DNA from: Aphis gossypii
Lineage: Eukaryota > Arthropoda > Insecta > Hemiptera > Aphididae
Assembly: GCF_020184175.1 (NCBI RefSeq)
Contig: NC_065530.1
Location: 40,029,260-40,093,259 of the forward strand
Length of the DNA: 64,000 nucleotides
Direction: 5' to 3'
A model generated the notes under the pieces. It was given only the letters and a program-made list of their open reading frames with translations, did no database searches and was not told where the DNA came from. A program made the position numbers and the translations under genes. Below, in pieces: positions 51,141-64,000 of the stretch. Numbering within the stretch: the first letter of the stretch is position 1; every line of letters starts with the position of its first letter.

Positions 51141-54100
51141 ATTAGTGCCACTAAGAATATACAAGAAAGTAATATTATACATGATAAATAAACATTATAG
51201 TATAATTTATAATAGAAGCTTTTGTACCAGTGTAACGATTAATGAACAATGAATAACACTTTGATAAAAAATAGAAACAATGCTATAGATACAATTAAAA
51301 CTATAGATAAGGATAGCTGGTGGACACTTAAGGTATATAATATTGTGATGGCCGTAGAAAAAAAGCGGTTATCCAATTTTCTAGCGTACGCGATTGTATC
51401 GTGATCGTGATGAATCGAAAAATATTTTTTTCAGAGACTGAAAGATCATTTATTGGTTAATAATTATGCGGTTATATATATATCGATCTATAAAACTACG
51501 TTCTATGAAGTATGATATGCTAAATTACTCGTATTGTGTCTATAATATATAAGTGTCGTTACTATATTGTAATAATATTACATAGTATAATAGGTAGGCA
51601 TACAAAAGTACATAGAAAATATTGGAGTTGTCACGTCTGTTATTCGACAATAATAAGAATGAATGATTATATATAGGTATACAATAATAATAATAATATT
51701 ATTATTATTAATAATAGTACCTACATATTATGTTATTATATTATGAATTATAATATATATTATGGTGCACCTCTGACTCATCGTGCACACTTTGTCAGTG
51801 TTTGTGACAACTTTTTTTTTTCATTATTTTAGAAACACGTATAACTATATACCTATTGCATAATTATTATACACTGTAATAGACGTGAAGGTTCGATTAT
51901 TGATAATACAATATTAATTATTATTATGAATTATCATATTTTTAGAGGATATTTTAATTCAAATTTGTATTGCTGTTTTTGAGCGTTTAATAAAAATTTA
52001 AGATACACATATTATTATATTAAGACGTGTATATTTTTTTTCAATGATGATACGAAGGGGACACAGTTGTTATTATGTATTATGTAGGTATACATTTATA
52101 GGTAAATTTACTTGATATCTGTATTATAACTGTTAAAAGTTAACACAAGATATGTAAACATATTTAAGTAGGTATTTAAGGTATTAAAAGTTGAATTATA
52201 CATAGATACTAATAATTTTTATACCATTAAGACGTATATGTGTATTCAAATGTACTACTTAGTACTTGTATATAGCACAGGAGTTTAATGTTGAAAGTTA
52301 GACATCAGAGATACTTTGTGTCTATGTATAGTATATTATATACAATATATAATATTTTAATTCCTTGTTACCTGAACATAAATTTAAAATTATACCATAC
52401 GATTCGCTATTCGAGTCCAAGTGAGTCTGAAAACAGCATAACAATTCGCGTAACATTGATAATTACATAGAGATGTCATTATATACATATATAATATGTG
52501 TGTGTAGTGACGGGTATGTACAGCCATTTCATACATAAGTTTAGACTTAGGTATATTATTATTTATTATGTGTGTCTTATGTATAGTCGTACCTATAAGT
52601 ACAACCATGGGATAATTCGAGTAATTCGTCGGCGTACTTGACACATTTCAAAACTAGCATATTATACCTTATTCAGTTATTCCGAAGTCTATTATTAAGT
52701 TTTTGTAACCGATTAGGTATACTCTTCAAAGAACTTAACGATAAGGTATAGCTGTAAAGGTATTGTGTATAATATGCAGAACTCGCGCTATTACTTTAGC
52801 AGTACCTATCTATATACACTTATTATCTATTTGACTGAATATTCGCACAAAAACTGCAGTGAAACCATGTTCGTTAATTACAAATGAATACGAAATACGA
52901 ATTGTAGAAAATATGATCAATAGTTGAAGCAGGTATGTCGATATCTGTCCGTGTAAAAATTTTAAAGCGAAACTGTGAAAGGCTATTATCTCTGTAGGAC
53001 CTGTATGTAGGTTGTAGGTACTAGGTACCTAAACACTGTCTTATACTATTAATTATTAAAAGACTTATCAAAAATAAATATTTGAAAGTTGAAACCAATA
53101 ACAGCATTAAAAATCACATAATCAAATTCGTGTATTATAGATGTTTAGATCTTACAAGAATGTAATATTCTTAATATCAGTATAAATAACAATATTAGCA
53201 TATACCTACATTTTACGTTTTACCTACTATTGATGTGGTAGGTATGTACAATGTATCCAATTACACAAATATTACTAAATTATAGTGTTTATAATCTGTA
53301 ATAGTATAGTGTGAATAATGTGAATAGTGTGATATCTACTGTTCAGTTAAACTTTAATCCAACTATATAATTGCGTATACATATTATAATTATTGCAATC
53401 TTCAAATAAAACTACATTAAATAATGTCGTTGAAACATTTTATAAATAACTATTACTTATAAGTCTACAAATAATAATGTGTCATCTAATATTCTAATAA
53501 GTATTAACTAATAAGTAATAACTATCGTCTACCAATAATAATTAATAATGATTGTATGTATGACCACCAATAACAATTATTAATAATGAAATATTAAAAT
53601 ATACTATGACATAAGAACCATTAAGTATATTATATAATTCATTACTTATTATATTATTTTATAATTTAAAATCTAACCTGGGCTGGGAAGTCATTTTGCT
53701 GTAAGGTAGGTGTTGACTGTCGAGTGTATCTATCTCATGAGTCATATTTATGGTAACAGAAATCAATATGCCTCTGGAATCTGGATAAATACTGAAATTA
53801 TTTAATACACATAAATGCAATAACATTAAACATAATATGTTTGTATGAGATATGATTAACTCATAAATAACACTAGGAAGTTTGACCGTTATACACTTAT
53901 ACCTAGGTACTTGTATAAAATTTATCAATATTATTCGAACAAAAATAATGGTCAAACAACTATAGTGACTGTGACTATAAGCAGATACGTATTTAGGAGA
54001 AGGCGGTGATCATTCTAGCCTCTAGGCGAAACATATTGTACATTTGTACCTACATATTATTTGTGTTTATAATTAAAATAAATTATTAAAATTATATATT

Positions 54101-54649
54101 AAATATAATATAGCCCATAGGTAATAACACTAACAACTAATAATATATTAATAAAGGTATTTAGGTAGGTATATAATTATTACAAGGTAGTCCTCATTAT
54201 AAAATAAATATTAATTTGTATTGTTTGTTAATTTTTTTACCTAACACGTATAAAATCGTTATCGAAAAAATATGTATTTATGTTTTAAAAATGATGGGAA
54301 AAAAATAATCCTGAGGCGCGAAAACTGAATAAGTAGGTAGGTATTATTACGACTCTGTGAGTTTGACTATTATATTGTGTAAGTAGCCTGCAAGTATGTA
54401 CAATCACTACAATGTATACGAACAGTGCGAATACAACAGTCAACAAATAATGTGCAATAGTACTTACCTAACGCCTACATCATAAGTTATAACTATTTTA
54501 AATCGATCGAAATTGTTATGGTTGTCTTATACTCTTAAAGGTAGTTTAAAATTCCTCTCCAGTACCTAGTCCACGGTCTGTAGTTAATTTCGAGAGAATA
54601 AATCTATTTTGTTGCCATCAACCACATTCGTTTTAAAAATGAATACCTA

Positions 54650-55560
54650 TTTTTTTTGCGCGCGCAGCCAATACCATCGTTGTCTTGCAAAGTTGCAACA
54701 TACAAGTATTATAACATTTTGTTATTGCGACAAGGTGCCAAGGTGCTCAGATTATGCCTCATTGCTTCTCTGTGCATAGGTATATATCCATCGTCCACAG
54801 GCGATAAACTATAGATGCAATTTGTTATTACATCGTATCGTTCGATTATTATTATTTATTTAGTATTTTTAACCCGTTTTTTATGGATCAAAAACGTTTT
54901 TATAGTCCGAGCAGATTTAATAATATTGTACGATCGCGAATTACCGTACTCTTATTCCAGGACGGCGTGGCGTGCGATAATTTCGGTCGTGGCGCTAGGA
55001 CAAGCTGCTGCCTCCACGTTACCCCCACCCGGCGGTTCGCAGACCCGCCGACGCTTTCACATTACGGATGCAACGTTTCGTTGCGCGCGCGTCACCACCA
55101 CAAGATAATAATATAAGTAATAATAACACGACCACCTAAATAATAATAATAATAATTGTTTCCCGTGATAAATCGTTTGTCGTTATCAGGGTCAAGCCGC
55201 AGTGTCCGTAGTAGTTGTTCGCGTGAGCTGCGCGTTGTCCGTGTTATTGTTTCCGAGCATTAGCACCGTCGTCGTTTTTAATTTTAATTTTAATTTTAAT
55301 ATATTAATTATTATTACATAATATCTGTATTGCATTATTGCATTTGGATCGCAACAAACGTATCAGTTCGGTCGCGTGCCACATAACATAATAATATATC
55401 CGTTGATTATACGTATTGAATATTGTCTATCGAGTCAGCAAGACGTACCTTCTACCTACACGATGACACCGAACGAAGTCTGTAAGTCTCGAACAATTAT
55501 TATTGTACTATTTTTATTCGTTGTTTCGCCGTCCAGTGAATACCTAATGTACGCCGTACT
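54650..55560 (+). promoter_or_regulatory. CpG-rich promoter-like block upstream of the Rabin8-like gene
   Basis: CG content rises sharply between AT-rich flanks (peaks at about 54655, 54950-55090 and 55190-55275). A strong 5' donor, TCT|GTAAGT, occurs at 55482. An ATG at 55463 would open only seven residues before that donor and cannot be joined in frame to the first Rabin8 coding exon through any acceptor I see. The exon ending at 55481 is therefore best read as a 5' UTR exon with a possible short upstream frame. An initiator-like TCAGTT lies at 55363. Confidence 0.4.
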
Positions 55561-56935
55561 CTGTAGTAGTAGGTGGTGTTGCGGCCCCCGCAACTGTGGC
55601 TATTATTATGGTCCTCTGTATTTTTGGCGCTTGACATATGTTTCACCGGATTCGTTTCCGTCTTGTCGCCGAGTGTTTAAATTACATGTTTATATTAATC
55701 GCAATTGTAATAAAATATGTATAACGTACACCGTTTTCGTCAAACGTCATATTTTGTCGTCGTCCGCAGTAAATGATTCACATAAACGGTGAAAGTAGTG
55801 CGGACTGCGGACGCATGACACTTATGTACATATCGCTTTCTACGCGGCAAACGTTTTAATAATAATATTATTATTCTAATTTGCTCTGACTTTGGTCCTG
55901 GACATTCGACGACCAAAAATAAATAGTCCGAAAAAACGTTTTTTGGCTTACCCGAGATCTTAGTTTTACTTTTCGCGATCTATTTTAACTACGATAATTT
56001 ATCATAACACGCTTTTATAGCACACGTTTTATTTTTAGAATTTTGACTTTGTGTGTTTGCTCACACAGCCAACTCTCTGACCAGATGTACGGGATAATAT
56101 AAACAGATCTTAGCATATGTATGTATATTTTTATGCTTACAAAGAAGAAATCATGTTTTTATTTATTTCCTGTTTATTTCATTTGCTCATTTTGTTTTTG
56201 AATTGATACTGAAACGGGTATCTATTTTTTAAATTCATTATAGGTAGGTATGTTTATTTTATTTTTCGAACAATGTTATCTCATTTATGTGGCTTTGATA
56301 TTTGAATTCATTCTAGTTTTTTGTTTTCTAAAATATTGAAACTTTTAAAACTGGTTTGTGTAATATATGTAGTTCCCTATAATACAATGACTTATATTTA
56401 AGTGATACCACTGATACCTACTATGCATTATTATAATTTATTAAATAAATAAATAGCATCATCTAAATGTTTATTTGGATCTAAATTATTTATTTATAAC
56501 TACTTATAATAATAAATAATTCATTGTATCTACCTATAGTCTATACTCTAGTCAGTCTAGTCTATACATATATATTATATTTGATAAACTGTCAAATTCT
56601 GAGTTAAACTTAAGGTAATATCAATTCTTTTTTTACTCATAAAATCCTGTGACTGGGCATTTTTAGAACATATTTTTAATTTCATCAAATATTACTTTTA
56701 CCTACTAGTTCTACTTATGGAAATTACCTATATAAAATTATTGTGCTATTGTGCATTACTCATACTGTGTATTATAATACTTTTTTCAATGCTAATATTT
56801 TCTGTTTTGATAATATTAGTAGTTAAATAAATGATTATGTATATATATGCACATGCACATTTTAAATAAATAATAATAATAGATTTTAAATTGTTGGGTT
56901 TAGGTTTATACAAAATAATCAAATAGTATTTTGTA
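55561..56935 (+). other. Probable 5' UTR intron and leader of the Rabin8-like gene
   Basis: No gene is recognisable. Acceptor-like sites closest to the start codon are AATAATAG near 56882 and TTTAG near 56903. An in-frame TAG 12 bases before the ATG at 56936 shows that the coding sequence does not extend upstream in this exon. Confidence 0.5.
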
Positions 56936-59900
56936 ATGAACACGTTATCGGATTCTGATGTCATTGACAAATCTCTCCATGTTCCTGAAACTACCCAAAT
57001 GGCTAATGATAATGAGTTGATACTATCGCCAAAAAAACATCTGGTTTGCTTTGCTACTGTCAAAGGAGATTGTTTAGTGACAAAAAACGGTGCATCGTAT
57101 GCTGGGATTAAGGAGTGTCTACTCAGTGAACGAATGGTTGATAAAGACGAACCAACTGAAACTCAAATTATAGACTCTGCAGTCCCCGACCCTGATACTG
57201 ATAGTGGAATGGAATCTTCAGCATCTAGCTGGGATAGATCAGTTAATGAAGTAAAAGAACATGCATTTGCAAGGCTTGAGGAAGAATTAAAAAAAGCCAA
57301 TGAAACATTAAAACTTAGAGATGAAGAAGTATCACGTTTAAGTAGAATACGTGCTGATGTTGAATCAGAATTAGAAGAATTGACTGCTAGTCTATTTCAA
57401 GTTAGTAACTTAAATACAGTATTAGGTAATTAAATAATTATTTTGTTACACTTATTGTAGGAAGCTCATAATATGGTAAAAGAAGCAAATTTACGCCAGG
57501 CAGCTGCAACAAGAGCATTAAAAGAATCTTCAATGAAAGTTGATGTTTTATCTGCAGAAGTGGCAGCATTAAAAACTCTAGTACTAACTTCTACACCAAG
57601 TCATCCTAATTTATCAAGAGAAGACAGTATCTCGATGCCAGGTAATAATTATTTATTATAGATAATATTATTTAATATTTTTACAGTCACAAAAACTACA
57701 GAAATAATTTTAAAAAATGTATAGACAACTTGTAGTACTATATATGTATAAAATAATAATAAATTACCATAAATTAATAAATATGATACATAATTTACAA
57801 TTATTTGCACAATTGTTAATTTATTGTTTACATCAATAAATAGATATTGTATAGATACGATCATGGATTAAGTGCAATAATTAATTTACTTGTCATATTT
57901 TTACCAAGACAATATTTTAAATTTAATTTTTGTAATTCTTTTTCTTAAAAATAAATACGTTTACTGTATCATTTGGTGGATCGGGTATGTTCTTAATCCA
58001 AGGGTGCCCATTATCATCTGTATATTCGCTAAAATGTTTTTTTACTACACATTCCATTCCTAGATTTTTCGCTATTTTTGCACTGAAGTAATTAGTACAG
58101 TCCATGCAAATAACTGAGATATCATCATTGAGCAAAGCTGCTTCAAATGATTGTTTTGCCACCACTGTTGACAATCCAAGATTTCGGTATTGTTGTGCTG
58201 TTGCTAAGGTTTTAATCTCCCACATTGTGTCTACGTTTAACATTTTGAATAGACATGGCTCACTCTGAATTGATGACCAGAATCTTAAAGCACTATATAA
58301 ATCTATGTTGCTTTTATTGTATAGATCTAAAAAAAGTTTAAACGAAATAAACATTTATTTTTATGTAAAAATATCATATTAACTAATTAAAATTCACTAA
58401 CCAGCATGAATTTTTTGTTTCAATGCATTATCAGGTTTTGTTATACTATTTATGGCAAGAGATGCCACAGCTTTATTATTTTTATCAATGGCTACTAATG
58501 TGAAGTCGCCTTTTTTATATTCATAAAAGCTTTTATCTAATTTTTCAACATCTATTTTCTGAGCTTTAAAAACTGGTTCATCTAAATAAAAATCCTTCAT
58601 TGTTGATTTTATATTTGGTATGTGTTCTTCTCTTGCACAAATAATTTCTATGTTCTCTGAATATTTATTCATTTTCTAAAGAAACATGTAAAATAGACAT
58701 TGTAATTTAAGAAATGATGTATCTAATTTACATTAAGCTTTTACATTGTAACAAGTTGGCAATAAACAAATATTTCGTAAATACATGGGTGAAAGTTGAA
58801 GTATTTGTTTTTTAATAAACATCATATCTAATGAGTGTTATTTTATTAGATATATATTTCCTTTTTTATAAGTAGTTCATTACAAATTTATGTTTTCAAA
58901 CATAAAATATCAATTATGTTTAACTGTTTATTATTATTATGTCATATCCAATAATAATATTATAGTAACATTATTTTAAGCCAATCTATAAAAGCTAATA
59001 TTTAATTTTATTATTTTTAAGGAGGACTAAGTGGAGTTGGACTATTTTATCGTAAACATAAGAGATCTCCTTCGCACAATAACCTAAAGTACGGCCGAGA
59101 AAATTCTCCTCCGGATTCACCGCTAAAGCAAAAGTCTAACCAAGCAGTAACAGACCCAGAAACTTTAGATATATCTAATAGTGCTGAGGTAAATATAAAT
59201 GTTATGTTATGTTTTTTTATCGGTTTTATGGAATTATAATTTTAATTATGATATTTCAAGATTGATCCAAATGTGCATCGTGAATTTGTGCATTGGATGA
59301 AATCTCCTACTTTAGATAAATCTGATGCCTTCATAAGTAGAATATACAGAGAAGATATCGATCAATGTCTAGAATTTAATAATTCAACGTTGGCAATGGA
59401 TGTTAGAAATGCAATAGAATCTGGGAATCTTTTTATTGAGTCTATGGACAAGTCAAAATCTCATTTTCCAAAGTAAGAAAAAAAATTACCTTAATTTTTT
59501 CTAATTAATGTAGTTGAAAGTTGTATTTTTTTATATATATATCTAAATGTATTAACTGGAAATTAGTCTTATAAACTACTAATATATATATTTATTACTA
59601 TAGTGGATACATCTTAGTTATTTCAATAATTGAATGATGGCATACAGGTGTGATATTTATTTAGAATTTGGTCTTTCAAAAGTGATTTTAAGAAATAATT
59701 CTATAAGTAATTAGTGATAAAAATTAATAAACTTTTCCACTATACCCACTATAAAAATATAATACATATAATTAAAATGATATTGTTTACCTATTTAGAA
59801 TAATATTAATATTTATTTTTTTTATAATTTTAGAAAATGTGCTCTAATGGAATTGCCATTGCTATGTCTCTATAGAATGAATTTAGGTGGATCAGATAGC

Positions 59901-61982
59901 GAATGCTATTGTATATCACAAATTTGTCGAAATAGAGTGAGTTTTGTTTTTATACCATTTTAATTTCTCATTAATTTCTTTACCTTTGATACTAATTGTT
60001 CTGATTTATGATAAATAACTAGTAACTGAAATTATGTTTTTAGATTACTGCTGTATGTGATTTCCTCAACTATCTCAGATACATTCAAAGAGGCTTGGTC
60101 AAAAGTTTAGGTTTGTAGTACAGTAATATAATTTATATCTTAACATTTTACAGCATACAATGAAAAAATACTTCCATTGTTAAAAATTATCATTAACAAT
60201 TAGTTAGGTAATAGTTGTAAATAGTACTTTTGTTTTTTTTTATTTATAATAATATGAACAAAAATAACTAATTTCAGTTAGAATTTTTATCAATTTTTAT
60301 AATCCTGTATTCTAAATATATTATATTGATAATTTCAAAATAATATTTAAAATTTTTGGATTTAAATTAAATTTAAAATTTTTATGTTTTAGTTTTGCCT
60401 TAAAACAAATTACTGTAATTGGTAATTTATTGGTAATGTAAATGTCGTCTGTGCATTCTGAATAAAAAATTATTATTAAAATGCTATAATTAATTAATAA
60501 TTTTCATAAAGTACATTTTGTACGTAGTAAATAAAAATAAATATAAATATAATAATATTGTATTATTGCCAAAATGGATTATGAAATTTAATGCAATCTA
60601 TGTGAACATCATTTAACAAAATAATAAAAATGTTCAAATAAAATAATTTATAGGTTTACATCTCGAACACTAGTAACAATGGAACATAATAAGATCCAAA
60701 CAAGCATTCATATATAACTATAACATAAGTAATAATTATTATTAACTCCATGTATGGATTAAAAATTATTAACTATATTTTCACGTAGAAATATTATAGG
60801 CAAACCAAAAACTGTAGACTTAATAATATATTTTAATATACAATGTATGTATTTAATTATAAAATGTACAATGTTTTAGAATATTAAATTTTCCAATTGT
60901 GTATAGTAATTTGAACTCACAATATTGTTACTACACAAGTTCATTGAATTTTATTATTGACACTTGATATTTTTTAGTTAAAAGCTGAACACACGTAAAA
61001 TATAAATGTGTGTGATGTATTGCTTAGAATTGCTCAAACATATTTTAGATTCGGAAAATAGTAGAAATTACATTGTTTTAAATTAGTGATAAAAAATTTA
61101 ACATTACCATAAATTTTTACCTTTTTTAAATTAAAATATCTGTTAATAGATCTAATATAGTGCAATCTGTAATAATTTCTTCAACTTGGCTCCGAATCTG
61201 AAATTAAACAAAAAACAAAAACAAATTTTGTTAAAATGTTTGTTATTACTAAAAAATATATCAGGGTAGCATATTTTGTTGTGAATCTATGTATTGTATC
61301 ACACAGTCATGATAGTGAACAAGCTTTTCACATTTCTCATTTTGTAACCAAATTTAAATTAAGTGACATAGGTACTAAAATTTTAAAATAAATGTTTTAT
61401 GTACTAAACAGTAAATATACATACTCTACTTTGATTTTATTTTAATGAAAGTTATTATTAGTATAAATGTATTGTTACTTCAATAAGTTAAACAATTTTA
61501 GCTATTAAACAATTAAAATTGTTTAAAGGCTTATGTAGATATTAGATAATGATATAGAACCTATTTATATCTTACTAATTAATTTTGTTATATTTTTATG
61601 TTCATCTAATATTTTGTTCAGTTTGGTTGTAAAATTAGAAATGAGGAGAGCAGCTTAAAAGCTTGTTTGATTTTGACAGATATAACACGATATATTACGC
61701 TAACATTCACTTAAGTAATTAAATAATTGTTAATGTACATTTACATGATACCACATAATTTAATTTTCATGAGATGAGCACCAATAGCTTGATTAAATTA
61801 AATTTCAAATCATTGCGAAAGCTTGTTTAATAATAAGTAATTAGGTACTATGCTGATAAAGTATACATTTTTAACCTATTTATTAATATTTTTTTTTTCT
61901 AGAAAACGATATGTACTGGGAAATCGTAAGACTGCGAAAACAAATGATGTTGGCTAAGTTGGGTCTAGCTTTGACGTCATAG
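56936..61982 (+). CDS. Rabin8/GRAB-type Rab guanine nucleotide exchange factor (Sec2 domain)
   Basis: Exchange factor expected to activate Rab8 or Rab3 in exocytosis and membrane delivery. Exons: 56936-57400, 57461-57641, 59022-59188, 59261-59472, 59834-59936, 60044-60110, 61903-61982; 1275 nt, 424 residues. The N-terminus is acidic and disordered. The Sec2 coiled coil spans about 107-210, with TASLFQ-EAHNMVKEAN across the second junction and AEVAALKTLV at its end. A Ser/Pro-rich linker (SPPDSPLKQK) follows. The conserved C-terminal part includes KKCALMELPLLC, CYCISQICRNRITAVCDFL, YLRYIQRGLVKSL and MYWEIVRLRKQMMLAKLG, matching RAB3IP/RAB3IL1. Intron 1 is only 60 nt. Intron 2 contains a complete acetyltransferase gene on the other strand. 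The start is chosen because an in-frame stop lies just upstream. Confidence 0.94.
57923..58672 (-). CDS. Insect arylalkylamine N-acetyltransferase-like (GNAT family)
   Basis: GNAT enzymes of this insect group transfer acetyl from acetyl-CoA to arylalkylamines or polyamines, serving cuticle sclerotisation, amine inactivation or melatonin synthesis. Exons on the - strand: 58672-58402 and 58326-57923; 675 nt, 224 residues, a normal length. The N-terminal half carries DEP (31-33); E32 occupies the position of the catalytic Glu in Drosophila Dat. The acetyl-CoA-binding motif A follows TLATAQ as QYRNLGLSTVVA (136-147), with the core R-x-x-G-L-S. The C-terminal half has the usual NYFSAKIAKNLGM segment. 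It lies wholly within intron 2 of the Rabin8-like gene, antisense, with a 75-nt intron of its own. The exact substrate cannot be told from sequence. Cytosolic; no signal peptide. Confidence 0.9.
60111..61902 (+). other. Last intron of the Rabin8-like gene
   Basis: GTTTGT donor and TTTCTAG acceptor. This is 1.8 kb of AT-rich sequence in which I see no gene or clear transposon. Confidence 0.6.
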
Positions 61983-64000
61983 TATTTTTAATATAAGCAA
62001 TTAAAAAAAAAAAAAATGTGCTGGTTTAAAAAAAAAAACCAAAGTATGTAATATTATAGGAACGTTGTTGAATCAGTCGAACTATAAAATAATACAAATG
62101 TAACGTGTAATTTTTGTGATCATATCTTGTGATTTTTTTTAGATTTTATTGGATAGTAAGTATATGCATGTATTTAGTATAATTTAAATCTGATGGTACT
62201 GTGGATTGGAAGTGTAAGACCCCTTATAGTACACCTATAAATCTTATAATGAAATATCTAAAACAACAATAACTGCCGGTTAAATGTTAAGATATTTTAT
62301 AGCCTCTCTGACCACAACCCCACCTATCTACTTAGTTTTTATATTTTTATTTATCTCTGTGCAACTATAAATTTTAATTATTGATAAGTGATAAAAAAAT
62401 TATACCTTTACCATAATTTTACTTAGATAGATACACGCGATTGTCTTGCCAATTGATGTGAATGTGATTTAATATTATAATATATAAGGCAGTTAATATA
62501 TTTTGTATTACCTACTGAACAAATAGTTTATAATTGTTTACGAAAGATCTGAAATGGTGAGATATATATTTTATATTTTTGTTTTTTTTTTTATATATAT
62601 ATATATTTTTTTATGTATTAATTTGTATACTTCAATAGTATATTGATATAATTTGAGTGTAAAACATCATAATTATGCAATATATTTCAAATAATAAATA
62701 CTAATAATAAAAACATTTTAATGCAATAAATCGAATTATTAAAATATTAAAATATTCTTGTTGTAATTTATATATTTTAACGTAATTTATTTTCGACTGA
62801 CAAAATGACACATAATATTAACCTAATACCATTATTTTTTGATTTTTCATTAAATCAATAATAAATATACATTTGATGACTGAAGTGAATAAAGGTGACT
62901 TGGTACAACTATTTCTAATTATTATTAACCATTTTCTTCAATATCTCTAACTGTATTCTCACAGAGTGCTCTTATAAATTTCAAATAACAAGTAACCATT
63001 AACTTAAGGGGAGGGGGGGTTGAACTCTGAATAGTGAATTTATTAATATATTCTCTTTATTATATGACTGCGTGTTTTACAATGTTTTATATCTGTGGAA
63101 CTTTTTTTATGCCTACTTTAACCTGCATCCTTTGTATAAGGATTATTTTCAGAATTAACCTAAACTTTTTAACATAACAGGTAGGTACAGGACTTTCAAA
63201 TTTTAATTTTAACGAGATGAGTGAAATTGCTTTTATTATAACGTGTTTACTTAATATTAAGCTTTATTGATGAAAGTGAATTTTCATATAATGATTTTAG
63301 TTTCGACATCAAGTCTATTACACAATAATTGGGCTATTTCGTGTTTGTCATTAGGTACATAATAATATGATACTTATGATAAGTGTTTCATACATATAGC
63401 CATATAGGTACCTACAAAAGTTGTTGTAAATAATTAAAGTACCAACACGATATTTATTGTACAAACACTACTATATAATTAACTACTATTCAAGTATGCA
63501 CGACATACATACTAGCCACTACTAATATCCAATTGTTTTTTCAAAGTAATTTTCTTGAATGCTTTATTAAAAAAAAACACTTACTAAAGAAACGAAATAC
63601 CTACTATGTATAATATAATATGATATATTGATATGATATGCCTACATAATACCACTACCACTTTATCATTTGAAAAAATCATCTTTGCCGTGACACTGTA
63701 AGGGATAATTTAATATCTATAAATAGTAAATAAAGACTCCATCTTTTAATTTTTAATTCGTAAATTTTGGAACATTTAGAACAAATCCAGAAGTAAGGAG
63801 TAGCACATAGGCAATAATTATGGATTTAATGAAATAGCTTGTTGCTTGTATTGTGTGTATCGCGTGTAAAAAGACTTAATTAATGATTTAATGTAAACTA
63901 ATAATATGTGCTTAATCTTACCACTGTTTGTAAAATCTAAGTTCGATTCTATAATCAATGCTCTTACTAAGTGATCGCCCAATTATTAGAAATCTTAAAT
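61983..64000. other. Rabin8-like 3' UTR and intergenic DNA
   Basis: The first AATAAA after the stop that I found is at 62693, so the 3' UTR may be about 0.7 kb. The rest is AT-rich, with a (TA)n/poly-T tract near 62580-62615 and a G-rich patch near 63008-63020. No gene seen. Confidence 0.55.

Larger units (their letters stand above)
43478..54640. other. Gene-free intergenic region with transposon relics
   Basis: It holds the upstream flank of the CCDC191-like gene and AT-rich DNA without a recognisable gene on either strand. Relics are listed separately at 46258-46688, 48718-48949 and 50997-51140. Simple repeats occur around 51685-51715 (AAT/ATT) and 53450-53600 (TAATAAT-type). Confidence 0.55.

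Noticed and set aside
55463..55481. ATG before a GTAAGT donor as the true Rabin8 start
   Set aside because: The exon ends in phase 1, and every acceptor I can see upstream of 56936 leads to a stop in that phase.
1..64000. CRISPR array, tRNA or rRNA genes, prophage
   Set aside because: No regularly spaced direct repeats, no credible T-loop/anticodon arrangement and no rRNA core sequences were seen; the context is a eukaryotic nuclear genome.

Overview
The window is nuclear DNA from an insect, most likely an aphid (Hemiptera, Aphididae). This is an inference from the very AT-rich background, the constant TAGGTACCTA/GTAGGTAG words, short spliced exons with GT-AG introns, and insect-type proteins. 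There are no bacterial operons, no CRISPR array and no tRNA or rRNA gene that I could recognise. I rebuilt seven protein-coding genes exon by exon, and every join keeps the reading frame.

Layout. 1-5.5 kb is gene-free and holds one inverted-repeat element. 5.58-6.13 kb is a CpG-rich, promoter-like block with a possible distal first exon. 6.1-12.9 kb is gene-free and carries a large inverted duplication and a LINE tail. 12.95-13.87 kb is a second CpG-rich block. 14.0-26.0 kb (+) is an excitatory amino-acid transporter (EAAT/SLC1 family) in 11 coding exons. 26.0-32.3 kb is gene-free with three small transposon relics. 32.27-34.42 kb (-) is ribosomal protein L9. It is divergent from the single-exon nuclear cap-binding protein Cbp20 (35.46-35.94 kb, +). 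36.2-39.8 kb (+) is a ZDHHC23-like palmitoyltransferase-family protein whose DHHC motif has become HIHS. It converges tail to tail with a CCDC191-like coiled-coil gene (39.97-43.48 kb, -). 43.5-54.6 kb is gene-free with LINE and DNA-transposon relics. 54.65-55.5 kb is a CpG-rich promoter-like block. 56.94-61.98 kb (+) is a Rabin8/GRAB-type Rab GEF, and a complete insect arylalkylamine N-acetyltransferase-like gene (57.92-58.67 kb, -) is nested in its second coding intron. The rest is gene-free.

The genes are not a pathway: they are separate housekeeping and neuronal or trafficking functions. The two most unusual items are both protein-level. The ZDHHC23-like protein has lost all three catalytic-triad residues while keeping its zinc ligands, which suggests a pseudoenzyme. 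The EAAT keeps the helix-8 substrate and sodium residues but has changes in both hairpin gates and a one-residue deletion in TM7. I found no evidence of a wholly new multi-gene system.
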